A DNA stretch of 64,000 bases from Nissolia schottii (GCA_003254905.1 QANU01005318.1:357703-421702), one strand, 5' to 3'. Positions 35,170 through 47,689 are shown, counted from the first letter of the stretch. The notes: generated by a model from the sequence alone, not told the origin. Numbers and translations are program-made.

Positions 35170-37470
35170 ATGCACTGTGTGGGCTATATTAACCGACGCA
35201 GCCTTCTGTTTTTTGCTGGGTCTATTCTTTAAGCCCTAACCCGGTCCGGCGATAACCTGACTAGTGATCAACTCAACTCGACTTTGAAATTTTAAGATTT
35301 ACACTTTATATATAATAAAATCATAAATTTTATAAGTAAGAAACACAATTTAAAAGGTAATTTGATATTCATTTATATGCACTTGTAGTGTAAAAGAGTT
35401 TTATGTTGTTATCTAATTATGTGTTGTTATGTGAGAGACCTTTGAAGTAGTATGTATAAGATTCGGCCACTTTTACTTATATGACACAATATGCTTGGAT
35501 GATAGTATATAACTCCTTTACACGATAAGAAGATAGAAATTAATCTCAATTTTATAATACATGCTTCAAAATATATAAATCATATTAATACAAAAATAAT
35601 AATATGTTTTGTAAAATACATAGTTGGAGTTTATACTCTTATAATTTATCAATAATTATCTAAAGAAATTATAATTTTTAGATAATTATTTAGTTTTGGG
35701 TCAAGTCCGGTTAACTCGAAACGTGACCCACCCGGTATAAAAGTGTACCTGATCAAATTTACAATCTAAACTTTGTTAATGAAGTTTCGGGTTAGACTAA
35801 TCATTAAGTTAGGTCAAATCAAATTATTGGGTGGTGACATCGGGTTGTTGGAAAAAAAAATGAGTTATCAAGTTGACGAGGTCATGAATACTTTTACTAG
35901 GAAAAAGAAAAACTCATTTATTTCAAACTTTTTCTTTTGTATGTAGTCTAATTTAAGGTATAGGCTAGTTTTAAATGCATCAAGTTCATAAAATACAGCA
36001 ACGCTTGGTTGATTCACGTGGTTCAACACTTAAGCAAAATTTCAGGTTCGAGTCTTGTAGATGGACTAGATCAGGTAAAGTCTAGTATGCTTCAAACAAT
36101 AGCTATTGCAATCAATGCAAATAGTAATTTGCATAAAATGCTAGTTTGATTTAAGGTATAGGTTAGTGGGAGTTTTTCTCTAACTTAGGGTTTTTTGGGT
36201 GCCAAAACAATGTTATTTTGGCTCCTTTAATGACTTTCTACCATATCATTTTACAAGTCAAATCTTAAGTAGCGAAATTTTATATTTTTTTGGTCAACAA
36301 CAATGTTATATTTTTTTGTTGGGTAGATAATATTCTATCTTTTGGAGGTGTTTTAGCTTTTTAGGAGTGTTTCAGAAATTTCAATAATCGGATAAATAAG
36401 TACCATTGAGACGGGATAAGTAATAACTAACAAAATCATTTGAAATTAATTAACTATAGAAAAAAAAAACTTTGGTATTTTCTCTTTTAACAATTACCTT
36501 ATCTTCTTTTGATGATTCAAAATATTGATTAAACTAATTTTTAAATTAATTTCAAATGAAATATTATTTAATAACAACAAATTAGTTTATTTATAACGTT
36601 TAAGATAAATAATTTTATTTTTACCTTGATAATTTAATTTTTCAAGTTCCTAAACACCTAATTTGTTTATAAAAAAAAAGTTTAAACAGAAGAAAAACTC
36701 CCATTTTAAGATGAGATTGACTAATGTTATTTGGTAGAAGTACTTAAGTGGAATGCATGACAATACTTGAAGTAAAAAAAAAGTGAGTATGCAAATAATT
36801 TCACACTTCCTTTGTTTGTCCTCAATCTCATCATGCATAAATGTTTCGTGCAAATTATTTTTATACTAAAAGGAATTTCCTTTAAAATTTGGACTAGTTA
36901 CAAATGTACAAAAATATCATGCCAATTGGATTACAGCATAAGAAATCCTATAACCTTTGCGTCAATCAGTTATCCAGTTAATCGCGATAACCTTCGTTCA
37001 CCTCTTAGTGCAAGTCTTAGATAATTATGATCAAATAAAATAAAATAAAAGAGTAATGCGTAGCTTTCTTGATTCTTGATTTGTTATCTTAATTATTCTC
37101 TTAATAAATTTTATGAAGATATTTAGTGTTTTTTGGAACAAAATAGAAAGAAAAAAAATTATATTGTCGCCAAATATTATTTATAAAAGTTGTTAAGAGA
37201 ATAATTAAACTAAAAAGATAGAAGGACAAACATTTTTCAAAATAAATTTAAAACAAAAAGGATTGGCCCAATAATGCATAATAATTCGATCATAATATAT
37301 ATATATGAATCTAGAATCCTTAAAGAAATTTAAAAAAAAGGAGAACTATAAAAAAAAGTGTGAAAAAAATGGCATAAAAGAAAAAAATTAAAACCTATTA
37401 AAAAAAATCCTGAAAACCATGCACTTTGATACGCAGTCATGAAGCAGGAGAGAATGTAGAACTTTTCTTG
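35170..37470. other. Intergenic, AT-rich, old repeat relics
   Basis: No gene recognised. Motifs such as AACCCGGTCCGG (35240) and GTCAAGTCCGGTTAACTCG (35702) with GGGTT/AACCC neighbours look like the two ends of an old element of about 650 bp, but the pairing is weak. Small frames at 36650-37024 have no domain. Confidence 0.4.
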
Positions 37471-37481
37471 ACTTCATGCAC

Positions 37482-37880
37482 TTAATCTTCTGGTGGCATT
37501 GCTATACACCGAAAGAACTTGAGAACAATCTCAAAGGAAGAGAAAGAACTTGGACTATGTTGCTTCTTGGGACTCATTGCGAACCACTTGGTTATTCTGT
37601 CCTTCATAGACTTCTTTGCAGAGTCATCATTCCTAAAGGTTTTGAAAGGGTTGTACATTACTAGGTAGTGTTGCCTCAAGAGGGCATAGCCCTGATCCTG
37701 ATGAATGCTGGGACAAACCCTTTGATTTGAAGCGCTCTCTAATTGTTTCTTGCTAGCCAGGCTTCTCAAGAATGCCGCCATTTCCTCGGCTTGTCGACAA
37801 AACTTGTCATGTTCTTCTTGAGCTCGGTCTCTCCCAATGGCTTCATGGATGGAATTTGGATTTTGACCCATCTTACTCAA
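37482..37880 (-). CDS. Hypothetical single-exon protein, 132 aa
   Basis: An uninterrupted minus-strand frame from ATG to TAA encodes a basic protein starting MSKMGQNPNSIHEAIGRDRA. It has a probable amphipathic helix (EEHDKFCRQAEEMAAFLRSL), a middle segment with QDQGYALLRQHYLVMYNPF and a Lys/Ser-rich C-terminal part. No signal peptide, membrane segment or known domain is visible. A TATATATA box on the same strand (37938-37946) lies about 58 bases before the ATG, a normal spacing for a plant promoter with a ~25-base leader. Balanced residue use and the promoter argue for a real, perhaps lineage-restricted gene. I do not recognise a family; it may also be an exon of a larger gene. Confidence 0.55.
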   Translation of the reverse strand: MSKMGQNPNSIHEAIGRDRAQEEHDKFCRQAEEMAAFLRSLASKKQLESASNQRVCPSIHQDQGYALLRQHYLVMYNPFKTFRNDDSAKKSMKDRITKWFAMSPKKQHSPSSFSSFEIVLKFFRCIAMPPED

Positions 37881-37937
37881 TCAAATCAGAAAGCTTTTTG
37901 TTTTAGCAAAAGTAATGACCTCGGTTGTTTTGGTCTA

Positions 37938-37946
37938 GTATATATA
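37938..37946 (-). promoter_or_regulatory. TATA box for the 132-aa ORF
   Basis: The minus strand reads CTATATATACT about 58 bases upstream of the ATG at 37880. This fits a TATA box with transcription start near 37910. Confidence 0.45.
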
Positions 37947-37989
37947 GAATCCTATATTCTTATTAGAAGTTATCTTTTCTTATCTATTC

Positions 37990-38399
37990 TTTGATTTGTT
38001 GGTGTAACAATGTTTTAGATAAATTAGATATATAGATAAATCAATGAAATGATATAAATTTGAATATCACTCTTAACTAATTAAGACTTATTAGTTGCAC
38101 GGTGCATGCCTGCACCGCGTCTAAATGATGATGAGATGATGATAAAAAGATATTGAAGATGAGAAAGCATTTATCTTAGATGTGAGTAAAATCTAAAAAT
38201 TAAATTAATAAAGATTATCTTTTAATGAGATCATGGGTGGGTTTTATTTTTTTTTATTTAACCTGATCATGAGTGGTTCCTACTTCAAAATATGATCAAT
38301 GTAAGCATTCTAGATTTTTAGTAAAATTTTAACTGAGTAATAACTTCCCTAGAGAATCAAATGATAGTTCAAAAGAAAAAAAAAGCCTTGAAATGTCAC

Positions 38400-38448
<49 letters not shown>

Positions 38449-40750
38449 TGATTACATTGAGTATAATTATACTGTTGAATAACATTTTATAAAATTTAAA
38501 TTTTATCGACCCAACTGTTAAATTAGAATTAATTATCATTATCATTTAGAATTATAAATCATTTGTGTCAAACTTAAAAAAGTTGAATATTAATAAAGAT
38601 GTGGCCAAATTAATCTTATTGCCATTCATTTTTAAAATATGTATTACATCAATTTTAATGTACGTAAAAAATATATCATACAATTTTAGACTAATATAAA
38701 ATAAGTTTGAAAAGCTGATTTTCGATCTCATCTAGTTAGTTTCTCATTTTTATGATTAAAAAATAAAATTTGTTTTGAAAATTTGATTCCAAATTTTTAT
38801 TTTTTTATTAATAAATTTAGTGAAATTTAGGATGGCAAAAAAGTTCACACCAAGCAGGATAAAAACCTTTAAATATAATATAGACAACAAAAAATAATGA
38901 TGACATAGACAAATTAATAATCTAAAACTAACATGTTTATCATTTTGGTTTGAAATAAAAATTGATGAATAAAAACAAATAATTTCTTATAGACGAAAGT
39001 TGGTAGGTTGAAGAACGTCGATTATTTCATTAGGGTCAAAGCATGTCATTTGACTCTTCAAGTGCTTATGTACTTAGAAATACAAACTAAAGTAACGTCA
39101 AAACATGTTACTTAACTCTTTGAGTCCTTACAAAAATACTTATAATTTACATATTAGAGTATGCCTTACATTGGTAACGATAATCAAACTTGATTACATA
39201 TGAAAATACAAGGTTGTTCCTCAATTGATTCAACCAATATCCTTAGCTAAAAGTAATTTGTGTTTGTTTATATATGATCATTCGATAAAATAACTTACAT
39301 GATCCTAAATCACATTTAATATATGGTCCAAAAATATCATTAATTTAAATTTTGCAGTATTTTAAAATATATATAAAAAAAAATCAACAAGTTCATAATG
39401 TTTCTAAACCATGCGCTTCCTAAACAACAGAAAATACGATAGGTTTTGCTTGAATAGTGGCATTGGTATCAACCATGGCTTTTTTTTTTTTTTGAGATAT
39501 AATATACAACTTAAGCTATGTTGATGTGCATTTGCATTGAGTGTGGAAGGGGTTTTATATAGAAGGGGTGGTAAAGATGGGTGTGGCCACTTGAAAAGGG
39601 ATTTTAATTTGATACATATTATGCCAAGTCTTAATTGTGGATCCTAATATGAGTCTTAAACAAAATTTAATTGTAATTTAATGTTTTGAAAAGTAATTAT
39701 GATTGCATTTACTATAAAAGTTATTCCCCTAAACTTGTCACATGAAGTTATAATTTTGACTGAAGTTACCACATGACGTTCTTCCAATAAAGTTACCATT
39801 TGGAATTGTTTCTAAATTTTGACTATTTTTTTAATTTTTCTTATAATTTTATTGTTTTGACTTTTCAGTATTGTTTTTCATATAATTTTTTTTCCTTTTA
39901 TTGTTTTTAGTTTTTTATGCCTAGGAATATTAGTCTTAGATATCATATTTTTAGGAATAATATTCCTGTGCATAAAATTTTGGGAGCGTTTGGTACACGA
40001 TATGATTTTTCATGCCCAAGAATATTTTACAAGAAAAATATTTGTTGAAAAAAAATTGAAAAACAAAATGGGAAAAAATATTTTTGAAATTTTATTTTCA
40101 AAACACTAATTTGAGAAAAATATTTTTGAAAAAAATTGTTTTTCAAAAAAATAATTGAGACATAGGGTAAATTTGAAAATAACAAATATAAACCCTAAAC
40201 CTTAAATAAGGATAATTGTATCATTTTTATGTGTTTAGATAACATTTTCTTCTCTTAAGCACGTTTGATTACCATGCAAAGGATTTCTTTTTTTATCTCA
40301 AGAATGTAAGATGCTTAAGAATATATTTTTTATTCTTCTACTAAATACAAGAAAATAAGATTTACGTGTCAGAAAGTTTATTATCAATAAACTTTAATAA
40401 ATGTTGGTACAGTTATTCTTTTTTGTTAGAGATTAAATTAACCCATGAAGGTTGTCAAGAATCAAATTTGGCCCTTACCCTCGACTCATACCCTAATATA
40501 AAACTTAAGGCCGTGTTTGGTAGAACATGATAAAATTAACGCAACCAAAGTTGTCCCTCGGATCACGAGAGACGGACACCATCTCGAACCCCGCACGCAC
40601 ACTCAAAACACCCCCACCCGACCCCCTCCGTTCTTTCTTAGAAGCTACAGTACTTCCCGTTTCGTTTAGGGTTTTTCCAGCCTGCCAACCCTTCCCCCTA
40701 AAAAAGAACCCTAATTCCCCGAAATTCACACACACTCTCGTTCTCTTACA
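37990..40750. other. Intergenic; (TA)n run; ESD4-like gene promoter at the right end
   Basis: A (CATA)n/(TA)n microsatellite lies at 38401-38446. The rest is AT-rich DNA with possible MITE relics (GGGAGCGTTTGGTACACG at 39980 and GCCGTGTTTGGTAGAACATG at 40511). No coding region is supported. GC content rises from 40540, marking the ESD4-like gene leader. Confidence 0.5.
38401..38446. repeat. (CATA)n(TA)n microsatellite
   Basis: Three CATA units run directly into about 17 TA units; a likely length-variable locus. Confidence 0.95.
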
Positions 40751-40754
40751 GGTC

Positions 40755-40808
40755 ATGCTTCTTCTCCAACCGTCCCTTGTTCCCTTCGCCGATAAATGGG
40801 TGTCATGA
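40755..40808 (+). promoter_or_regulatory. uORF overlapping the SUMO protease start
   Basis: An ATG at 40755 opens a 17-codon frame (MLLLQPSLVPFADKWVS) whose TGA (40806-40808) overlaps the second in-frame Met of the protease (ATG at 40805) as ATGA, and runs past the first one at 40796. Ribosomes that translate it would stop exactly at MTTSRKRP. Whether the leader contains it is inferred. Confidence 0.45.
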
Positions 40809-43800
40809 CAACCAGCCGCAAGCGCCCCGTAGAATGCATGAACCTCAACCACCACCTCAACACCATTTCGCCTTCTCCAATTCCCTCTGATTCTCACAGA
40901 AAACGCCTCAGATTCTCATCCACACAAGCCCCATCCGTTTCGTCCCTCACCGCCACTGGTTCCCGGATCTCCCGGTACCCCGAACCCAAGCAACCACTTC
41001 GGAGGGAGGTTCACGCGCCTTGCAGGCCTCGGAAGTTCGACCTTCCGAACCGCGGCGGTGCTAGGGTTACCGGAAGCTCGCGGAAGGAGGAGGAGGTTGC
41101 CGAAGAAATGGGGAACTTTCTGTTGCGAAATTACCGAAATGCCAAGCACGCGGCGTTGGATTATTGTAGGCATTTGTGGAAGGGGAAGAAGGAGGTGATA
41201 GAATTGGACTCTGATAGTGGCGGCTACGAGGAGGTTTCGGACGATTCGAGAGTTGAGGAGGCGAAGAACAATGGCGAAATTGGGGGCGAAGGGAGGTCAC
41301 TGGTGACGGACCAGAGGTGGCAGGGGAGCGATGGCGTTGTGGTTGAGGTGCAGGATGTGGAAATTGCGGATGCTAAGGTTGTGGATGGCGGAAACTCAAC
41401 GTCTTCGCGGGATTCCGAGTTGACTAATAGTGGTTTGAAAGTGGTGAATGATATTGCTACAGGGAAGGCTTGGGACGGGTCTTTGGCTCGGATCCCTGAG
41501 CGCGACATTGCGGATATTCATGTGTATAAGAAGTTGCTTGAGGATGTTAACAAGCGAGATGACAAGATTAAGTGGCTGAACTTTAATATCGAACTAGAAG
41601 AGAAGCGCAAGGCTGGCTTTGATTTGTTGCGGCCAAAGAAGGAAATTGTGGAGGTGATACCTTGTTGATAAACTAGCCTATTTGGTTTTTGATGCCTTAG
41701 TTCTTACTGTGTAGTGGTATACTATTTTGCTCTTTCATTAGTTATGTCTTCAATTTTTATTAGAAATGCTTATTGCCACTTAGTTAGCACTTAGAAATGT
41801 TTTGGTTGAGGAATGAGAGCAAGTGTAAATGTTAGTGCAATTTATGCAAGTCTTACCTTCGCTTTCAGGAAGTGCCTCATGAACCTTTTGTTGCTCTTAA
41901 AAATGAGGAGGAAGATGAAGTAACTAGTGCCTTTTCTGCGAACCGGTATGCTTTGGTGATTAGGCTATTTGTTATAGAGAAGAGTTTGGTCTGTGTTCTC
42001 TTAGCTCATGTAGGGCTTGCTTCTACAGGAGGAAGATCTTGGTTATGCACAAGGATTCCAACATCGAGATAAGTGGTGAAAAGTTTCAGTGCCTTAGGCC
42101 GGGTGCATGGTTAAATGATGAGGTGATCTTGTTTGCTTATTATTTGTTTATTCGTTGAATAACTGAGAAAGAGAAGAATAGAATTTGGTACCAAATTTTA
42201 TCAATTTTTGCGCTGTGAAATTCAGTGATAGGTGTGCCTTAATTGTGCAGGTGATAAATTTGTACCTTGAGTTGCTGAAAGAGAGGGAGAAAAGAGATCC
42301 ACAGAAGTTTCTCAAATGCCATTTTTTCAGTACTTTTTTCTACAAAAAGGTATATCTCTTCACATGATTAATTAATATTAACATAGAAAAATAAACTATT
42401 CCACCTTTTGATGACTACTATTTAGAAAGAAAAATGCCATTTTTCTCCTCTTGAAGCATTGGTTTCTGGTGACCAAGAATTTGTCCTCTGACTCTAGTTT
42501 CAGATAGGAAATAGCTATGTTCATATATTGTTAATCGATTTGCTCCAAACAAAACCTTAGATATATTTGTCTATAAACATATATATCTGTGTGTGTGTGC
42601 GCGCGCTCGCATGCATGCACGCCCATAGATATAGGGGATGGTAACCTTCAACCTTTTGTGTGAAGTTTAGCATCGCCTTTATTTATGATTGGACAAAAAA
42701 TCTATTCATATTATATGAATACTTGAACCAATAATGATGAGTTTTTTAGTCAATTTCTAGTAATGTGCATTTGTTTCCAATTTTTTTTAAAAATAAAAGA
42801 ATTTCATCAATAAGGAGAGGAGAATAATACAAGGATAAAGGAGGATAAGAAATCCTTGTTACGAAAATCAACAACTAAAGAAGGAAAGACCAAACAAGCA
42901 AGGCTTCCCACATTTGTTTCCGAATTTCATCCTCTCTTTCCCTTCATTTCTCTATAGTAAACATGTCTTTAATTATAACGTCTTCACCATTGATTACCAA
43001 ACACATGAATGTCTTTAATGATAATGACATAACGTCTTCACCATTGATTACCAAACACATGAAAATAGACTTCGCATTTGACCTTGCTTTTCTAATATTT
43101 AGATATGCATCTCCATTTCCATCTTTGCCCCCAGAAAGAACAAAGGGTTTCTTCATTCATGCAATATTTTTTTAATTTTCTGATTTTGAGGTCTGTTATT
43201 TTGACACTCTGGCACTAAAACTGACCCTTGACCGACCATTCAATACAGCACTGCAATATGCCTGGCATTGTCATTACTGAAAAAATCTGGCTTTATGGTG
43301 GAAATTCTCAATGTCTGTCCCTCATTAATATTTTGAACAAGACCCCCATCAGGCCATAAATTTGGGGGGGGGGGGGAATTCCATGCATATGATATCCATT
43401 TGAACTATGTTTGTAATTTATTCATATTGTATTGGTTAGATATTGATGCTTTTTATATTGAATGTTAATTGTCCAGTTAATAAGTGGCAAGAATGGTTAT
43501 GATTTCAAATCTGTAAGAAGGTGGACCAGCCAAAGGAAATTGGGATATGGTCTAATTGAATGTGATAAGGTAATTGTGTTGGAACTAACTTTTTTTTTTC
43601 TTTTTCCCTTTACTGCCTATTGATTTGGTTTTCATTATGATCTTTAACCTGATCTGTTGTCGTTATCAGATATTTGTTCCTATCCATAAAGAGATCCATT
43701 GGTGCTTGGCTGTTATCAATAAGAAAGACAAGAAATTCCAGTATCTTGACTCATTGAGAGGAATGGATAACCAAGTGCTGAAAGTGCTGGTAAAGTCCTT

Positions 43801-46652
43801 TTGGTCTGGTCTACATAATTTAACTGTAAATTTCATATGCATATTTATAATTAAAGGGCATTGAAAGTGATCTAAGTCCTGGACATTTTCTTTGGTTTTA
43901 TTAGTATTTCTTGTGAGTTGTGACAATGTAACTTGTTTGTTTTAGTCCCTTAATTCAAATTTTCGATTCTGCTTAAATTTGGAGTCTGCCTTCTAATTTC
44001 TGTTGAATTTCAAAACAAGCCAACCTTAGATGCATTGTCAAGCTGGTTATTGTACACTTGTACTTGAATCAAATATAAGTTTGACACTGAATATTAAGTT
44101 TGTGATGAGTTTAAGCAACTTCTTTGTCCACTTGGCGGGCTATCTAGTGACAACTTATGAGGACAAAAGATCAAATGTATCTGTAATGCCGCAGTCCAGT
44201 AATTAACAAAATGATCAGGTGGATTAGGAAGGTGAGTAGAAGACCTTTTAATGCACAAGGCTCTGACCTAGTGGGTATGGGGAGGATAGATGTACAGCCT
44301 TACCTCCACAAGCAAATAGGCTGTTTTCACGACTTGAACTCATGACCTTCATATCACAATGCAGTAACCTTACCAATGTGTCAAGACTTACCCACCCTCT
44401 TGGTTAGGAGTAGGAGGAGGGTAAGTAAACAATTAAATTTGGTAAACAATTTCGAAATAGATTTAATCAAACAACCAAGAAAAGTAAAGAAATAGAAAAA
44501 TTGTAAATTAGAAAGCCAATCGCAGTAACATCATAACAAATTAAGAGAAATCAAAATTAAATTAATAGATAAGTTGGGAAATAAATATAAGAAAAAGTGA
44601 ACTGCCTAATTCTCTATCAAACTGTGATTATTGCATAAATTTCTGCATTTTGGAAGTTTGTCTGTGGTATATGAATTTTAAACATTTAACAATGAGATGA
44701 TTGATGTATGATTTTATATATTGTAGATATAAGCCTGTTTCCTATGTATGTTATGTTAATACAAATTTAAAATTAGAATCATCTTAAATATTTTCCTGCA
44801 TTTTAAAGTAACATAACATTTTATTACATCTTACATACTGAATGAATGTCATGCTTGCTTTACTAGTGGTGTTACTTGGTCTTGTTGATTTGTAAATCTT
44901 TAGCACACAAGATAAATGTAATTTGCTTTGGTCAGGTGTAATAACTTGTCTACCCTTTGGTGCTAAGCGTGCCTTGCACTACTTAAAACACCAAACGTAG
45001 CCACTATGGCATGTGTCATCTTTTCTAAGTTATGGTGGCAAACATTTTGAAGCTTTGAAATTTGTGTCGTTGCTCATTATTTAACCACTTGCGTTATTTA
45101 TGCATTTTTTGTGGCTATTAATTAAATGAGAAACTGAGCAAAGTTGTACATGTCCCAGGCTAGATATTTTGTGGATGAGGTGAAGGACAAGACTGGAAAA
45201 GATATTGATGTAAGTTCTTGGGAAAAGGAATTTGTTGCAGACCTTCCTGAGCAGGAGAATGGGTTTGTACTCTAATCTTCTGTGTATCTCTTTACCTGAT
45301 CAGTATTTAGTTTAGTGTTTTTACGCCACTTATTTTTACTTTTATATATGTAGAGAGAGAGAGAGAGATATCTGCAATAATATACAAGGTGATCTTTACT
45401 GTTAAATAACCTTTTTACCGGGAAAGAAACCACAATCATATCTTCTTTTATAGAAAAAGAACCTAATAGATTTGTCTGAAGAAAGTATCTGGAATCTCAT
45501 AAATTTTAACTAACTGGCTCAAACTGCTAACGAATATATTTTTCTTTCATTTTGAAAATTTAAAGTACAATACTTTTGTGCAGATAACAAATATTAAAAG
45601 GGCATGATTAAAATACAATACCATTGTTGTTCCTCTAGGTTAACGTTAAGTTTCTTTGGTCATTGGTAGTTGTTACTGGTATTAATGCACACTGTTTTAG
45701 CTAACCAAAGCATGATGCCATGGCTCTAGAGAGTTTGTTTATAGGAGTTTATTGGTTAATTTAGGAAAAGGATACTTGATCATGAATTGATTTCATTGGC
45801 CAAGTTTTCTGCATTTGATAGTGCGATTTAAAATATTGCACCTCTTTATAGCTTGGAAAGAGAAAATAGAAGGAATGAAAAATAGATATTTTGACATTAG
45901 CAGCTTTCAAATACCCTCTCAATTTCTGTTCCTTCTATTTTCCCTTTGACTTTATATGCCCCAACTTTTCAGGATTTATTGCACTCTGGGCATTTTAATT
46001 TTGTTTGAGTTTTTTGGTAAATTACTTTCTAAACAGAAGTTTGTATTTGAACAGATTTGATTGTGGGGTATTTATGATCAAATATGCTGACTTCTATAGC
46101 AGAGGCCTGGGGCTGTGTTTTGATCAGGTAGCAGGAAAATTATGCTTTTGTGATCTATATATTTTATTATGTTGAAATATTCTTTCTTTCTTTCTTTTTT
46201 TTCCTTCTCAAGTCAATTACTCAATAGCTATTCCTTTGTGTTAAAAAGGAATGAAAATTAATTGCTTGAAATCTGTCAAAATTATTACTCAATAGCTACC
46301 TGTCTTCTATATATAGTGTCTTATAGTCAATCCTATTTCTCAGCAGTGTTTCAACTGCTATTAATGACTTGAAATTTCTTAACGTCATTAAAAATTGCAT
46401 TCTCTGTAAATTGTGCACAGCGTGACAAAAGTTAATCTGATATCAATATTTTTTCACCATAACCTTCTTAAAACATCCAACGAATGCATATTTTGAACCT
46501 CGTTAGATTGGCAGAGGAAGCATTTTCTGTTTTAGAATACTGTTTTTTATATTGTTTCAGAATTGAATTACTCTTCCTCTCATTTGTAGGAGCACATGCC
46601 TTACTTCCGGCGTAGGACTGCCAAGGAGATCTTGAGATTGAGAGCTGACTAA
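40796..46652 (+). CDS. ESD4-like: ESD4-type SUMO protease (Ulp1 family, peptidase C48), 526 aa
   Basis: Nine exons: 40796-41653, 41869-41945, 42029-42122, 42251-42349, 43477-43569, 43670-43789, 45159-45262, 46055-46127 and 46590-46652; one frame of 527 codons. The N-terminal ~290 residues are basic/acidic and variable (RKRP start, KRLRF, acidic Asp/Glu/Ser stretch), as in plant ESD4. The C48 domain occupies about residues 325-526, with GAWLNDEVINLYLELL, KCHFFSTFFYKKL and RRWTSQRKLG. The catalytic set is complete: His417 (HKEIHW), Asp434 (QYLDSL), Gln479 (LPEQENG) and Cys485 (FDCGVF). ESD4 matures SUMO and removes it from targets at the nuclear periphery; loss in Arabidopsis causes early flowering. 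Arabidopsis ESD4 has 489 residues. The start may be 40796 or 40805 (MTTSRKRP). Introns 4 and 6 are long and hold repeats. Confidence 0.93.
42590..42625. repeat. Alternating purine-pyrimidine run (TG/CG)
   Basis: GTGTGTGTGTGCGCGCGC followed by TCGCATGCATGCACG lies in ESD4-like intron 4. Such runs can adopt Z-DNA and vary in length. Confidence 0.7.
42978..43065. repeat. 54-bp tandem duplication in ESD4-like intron 4
   Basis: ACGTCTTCACCATTGATTAC plus CAAACACATGAA begins at 42978 and again at 43032 with no visible mismatch over about 32 bases. The sequence between contains ATGTCTTTAATGATAATGAC. A young local duplication. Confidence 0.8.
44250..44398 (-). mobile_element. tRNA-derived SINE (Au-like) in ESD4-like intron 6
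   Basis: On the minus strand a box A-like CACATTGGTAAGGTTACTGC is followed by a box B-like GGTCATGAGTTCAAGTC, about 40 bases apart. Then come the family body GAAAACAGCCTATTTGCTTG, GGTAAGGCTGTACATCTA and CCTCCCCATACCCACTAG, and the end AGCCTTGTGCA. This order matches a SINE family common in flowering plants. It is diverged but nearly full length; no RNA polymerase III terminator or tail was defined. Confidence 0.75.
45352..45370. repeat. (GA)n microsatellite
   Basis: About nine GA units in the intron after exon 7 of the SUMO protease gene. Confidence 0.85.
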
Positions 46653-47272
46653 GCAAAAGAGTGACTGTTCATGAGCCATTCCAATGCATTGTTGCTGATC
46701 TTGGATTTTTCGTGAAAGAGATTCAGGAGGTCATTAATGTCTAGTTGGCAGCACTTGTTGATGAAGAAATCGCTCACATTTAGCTGTGTCAACAATAGCC
46801 ATTCTCGAGTTCAAGCCATTTGTTTGCTTGGATACTGAACTGACTATACATGATGGTCTTGGTGTCCGGGTACAGCCTGTCAGTAGTGTAGAATGCAGTA
46901 GAATGTATATGCTATACAAGTGTGAATTATTAGATGAGGCATTGTTTTATTAAGGCTTACGTTTATAGCCATAATAGTAAATCTGCTTCTTCCCCCATTT
47001 GTTGTGTCTAGTTTTGCTACTTGTGCCCATCTACTGATTTGCTTCTTTCATTTCAGTTTTGCACTCGTTTCAAAATGACATGGTTTTGTTCATATGTGAA
47101 GGGAATCGAGACGAATGACATAATTATAATTGTTTTGGTCTTGATAATGGCAGGCTTTGCTTTTATATGATGTGAAGTGAATATTTTTCAATCAGCATAA
47201 GAATGTAATTCTCTTGGGCAAACGATACAGGATTCTTTTTCTTCTTAGTTGTTTCAATTGTTTGGGTATTTG
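46653..47272. other. Probable 3' UTR of the SUMO protease gene and flank
   Basis: No coding region. T-rich sequence with AATAAA-poor context; transcript end not placed. Minus-strand short frames here are shadows. Confidence 0.4.
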
Positions 47273-47463
47273 GACACTAAGGAAGTGTGTGGTTTTTAGT
47301 TTTCATTTCAGAAATTTTCTCTTTCCAAGATTTTGTGAAGAAAATAGTAAAAACAGGCAATGAAAACAGAAAACTGAATTTTATAGTTTGTTTCTTTCAC
47401 AAAATCTTGAAAATAGGAAATTCTGGAAATGAAAACTAAATCCAAATAAACCTTAAGTGTCTA
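47273..47463. mobile_element. MITE-like foldback element
   Basis: The two halves pair: GTTTTCATTTCAGAAATTTT, then CCAAGATTTTGTGAAG on the left, against CACAAAATCTTGAAAATAGG and GGAAATGAAAAC on the right. GACACTAAGG and CCTTAAGTGTC lie at the outer edges. Same ACAAAATCTT core as the elements at 1.8 and 27.4 kb; this copy has the clearest palindrome. Confidence 0.6.
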
Positions 47464-47689
47464 TGGATTAGGGTGAATTCAACTCAAAGTACATGTTTAA
47501 ACAACCGTATGCAATGTTAATGGGTATGTTTGAAATGGGTTTGGATTCTCTCATGTTCAAAATGGTTATGTTAGAGAAGAGAGAAATACACAAACATTTA
47601 GATTGGGTTTTATCAAATTTAAGAGGAATCCACATGTCACACTCGTGGTGGTGACAGTGGCTCTGATTAACCTTGGGGTCTTTCACGAT

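Noticed and set aside
35230-35880. A possible ~650-bp element with AACCCGG/CCGGTT ends
   Set aside because: End pairing is weak and no target-site duplication was found.
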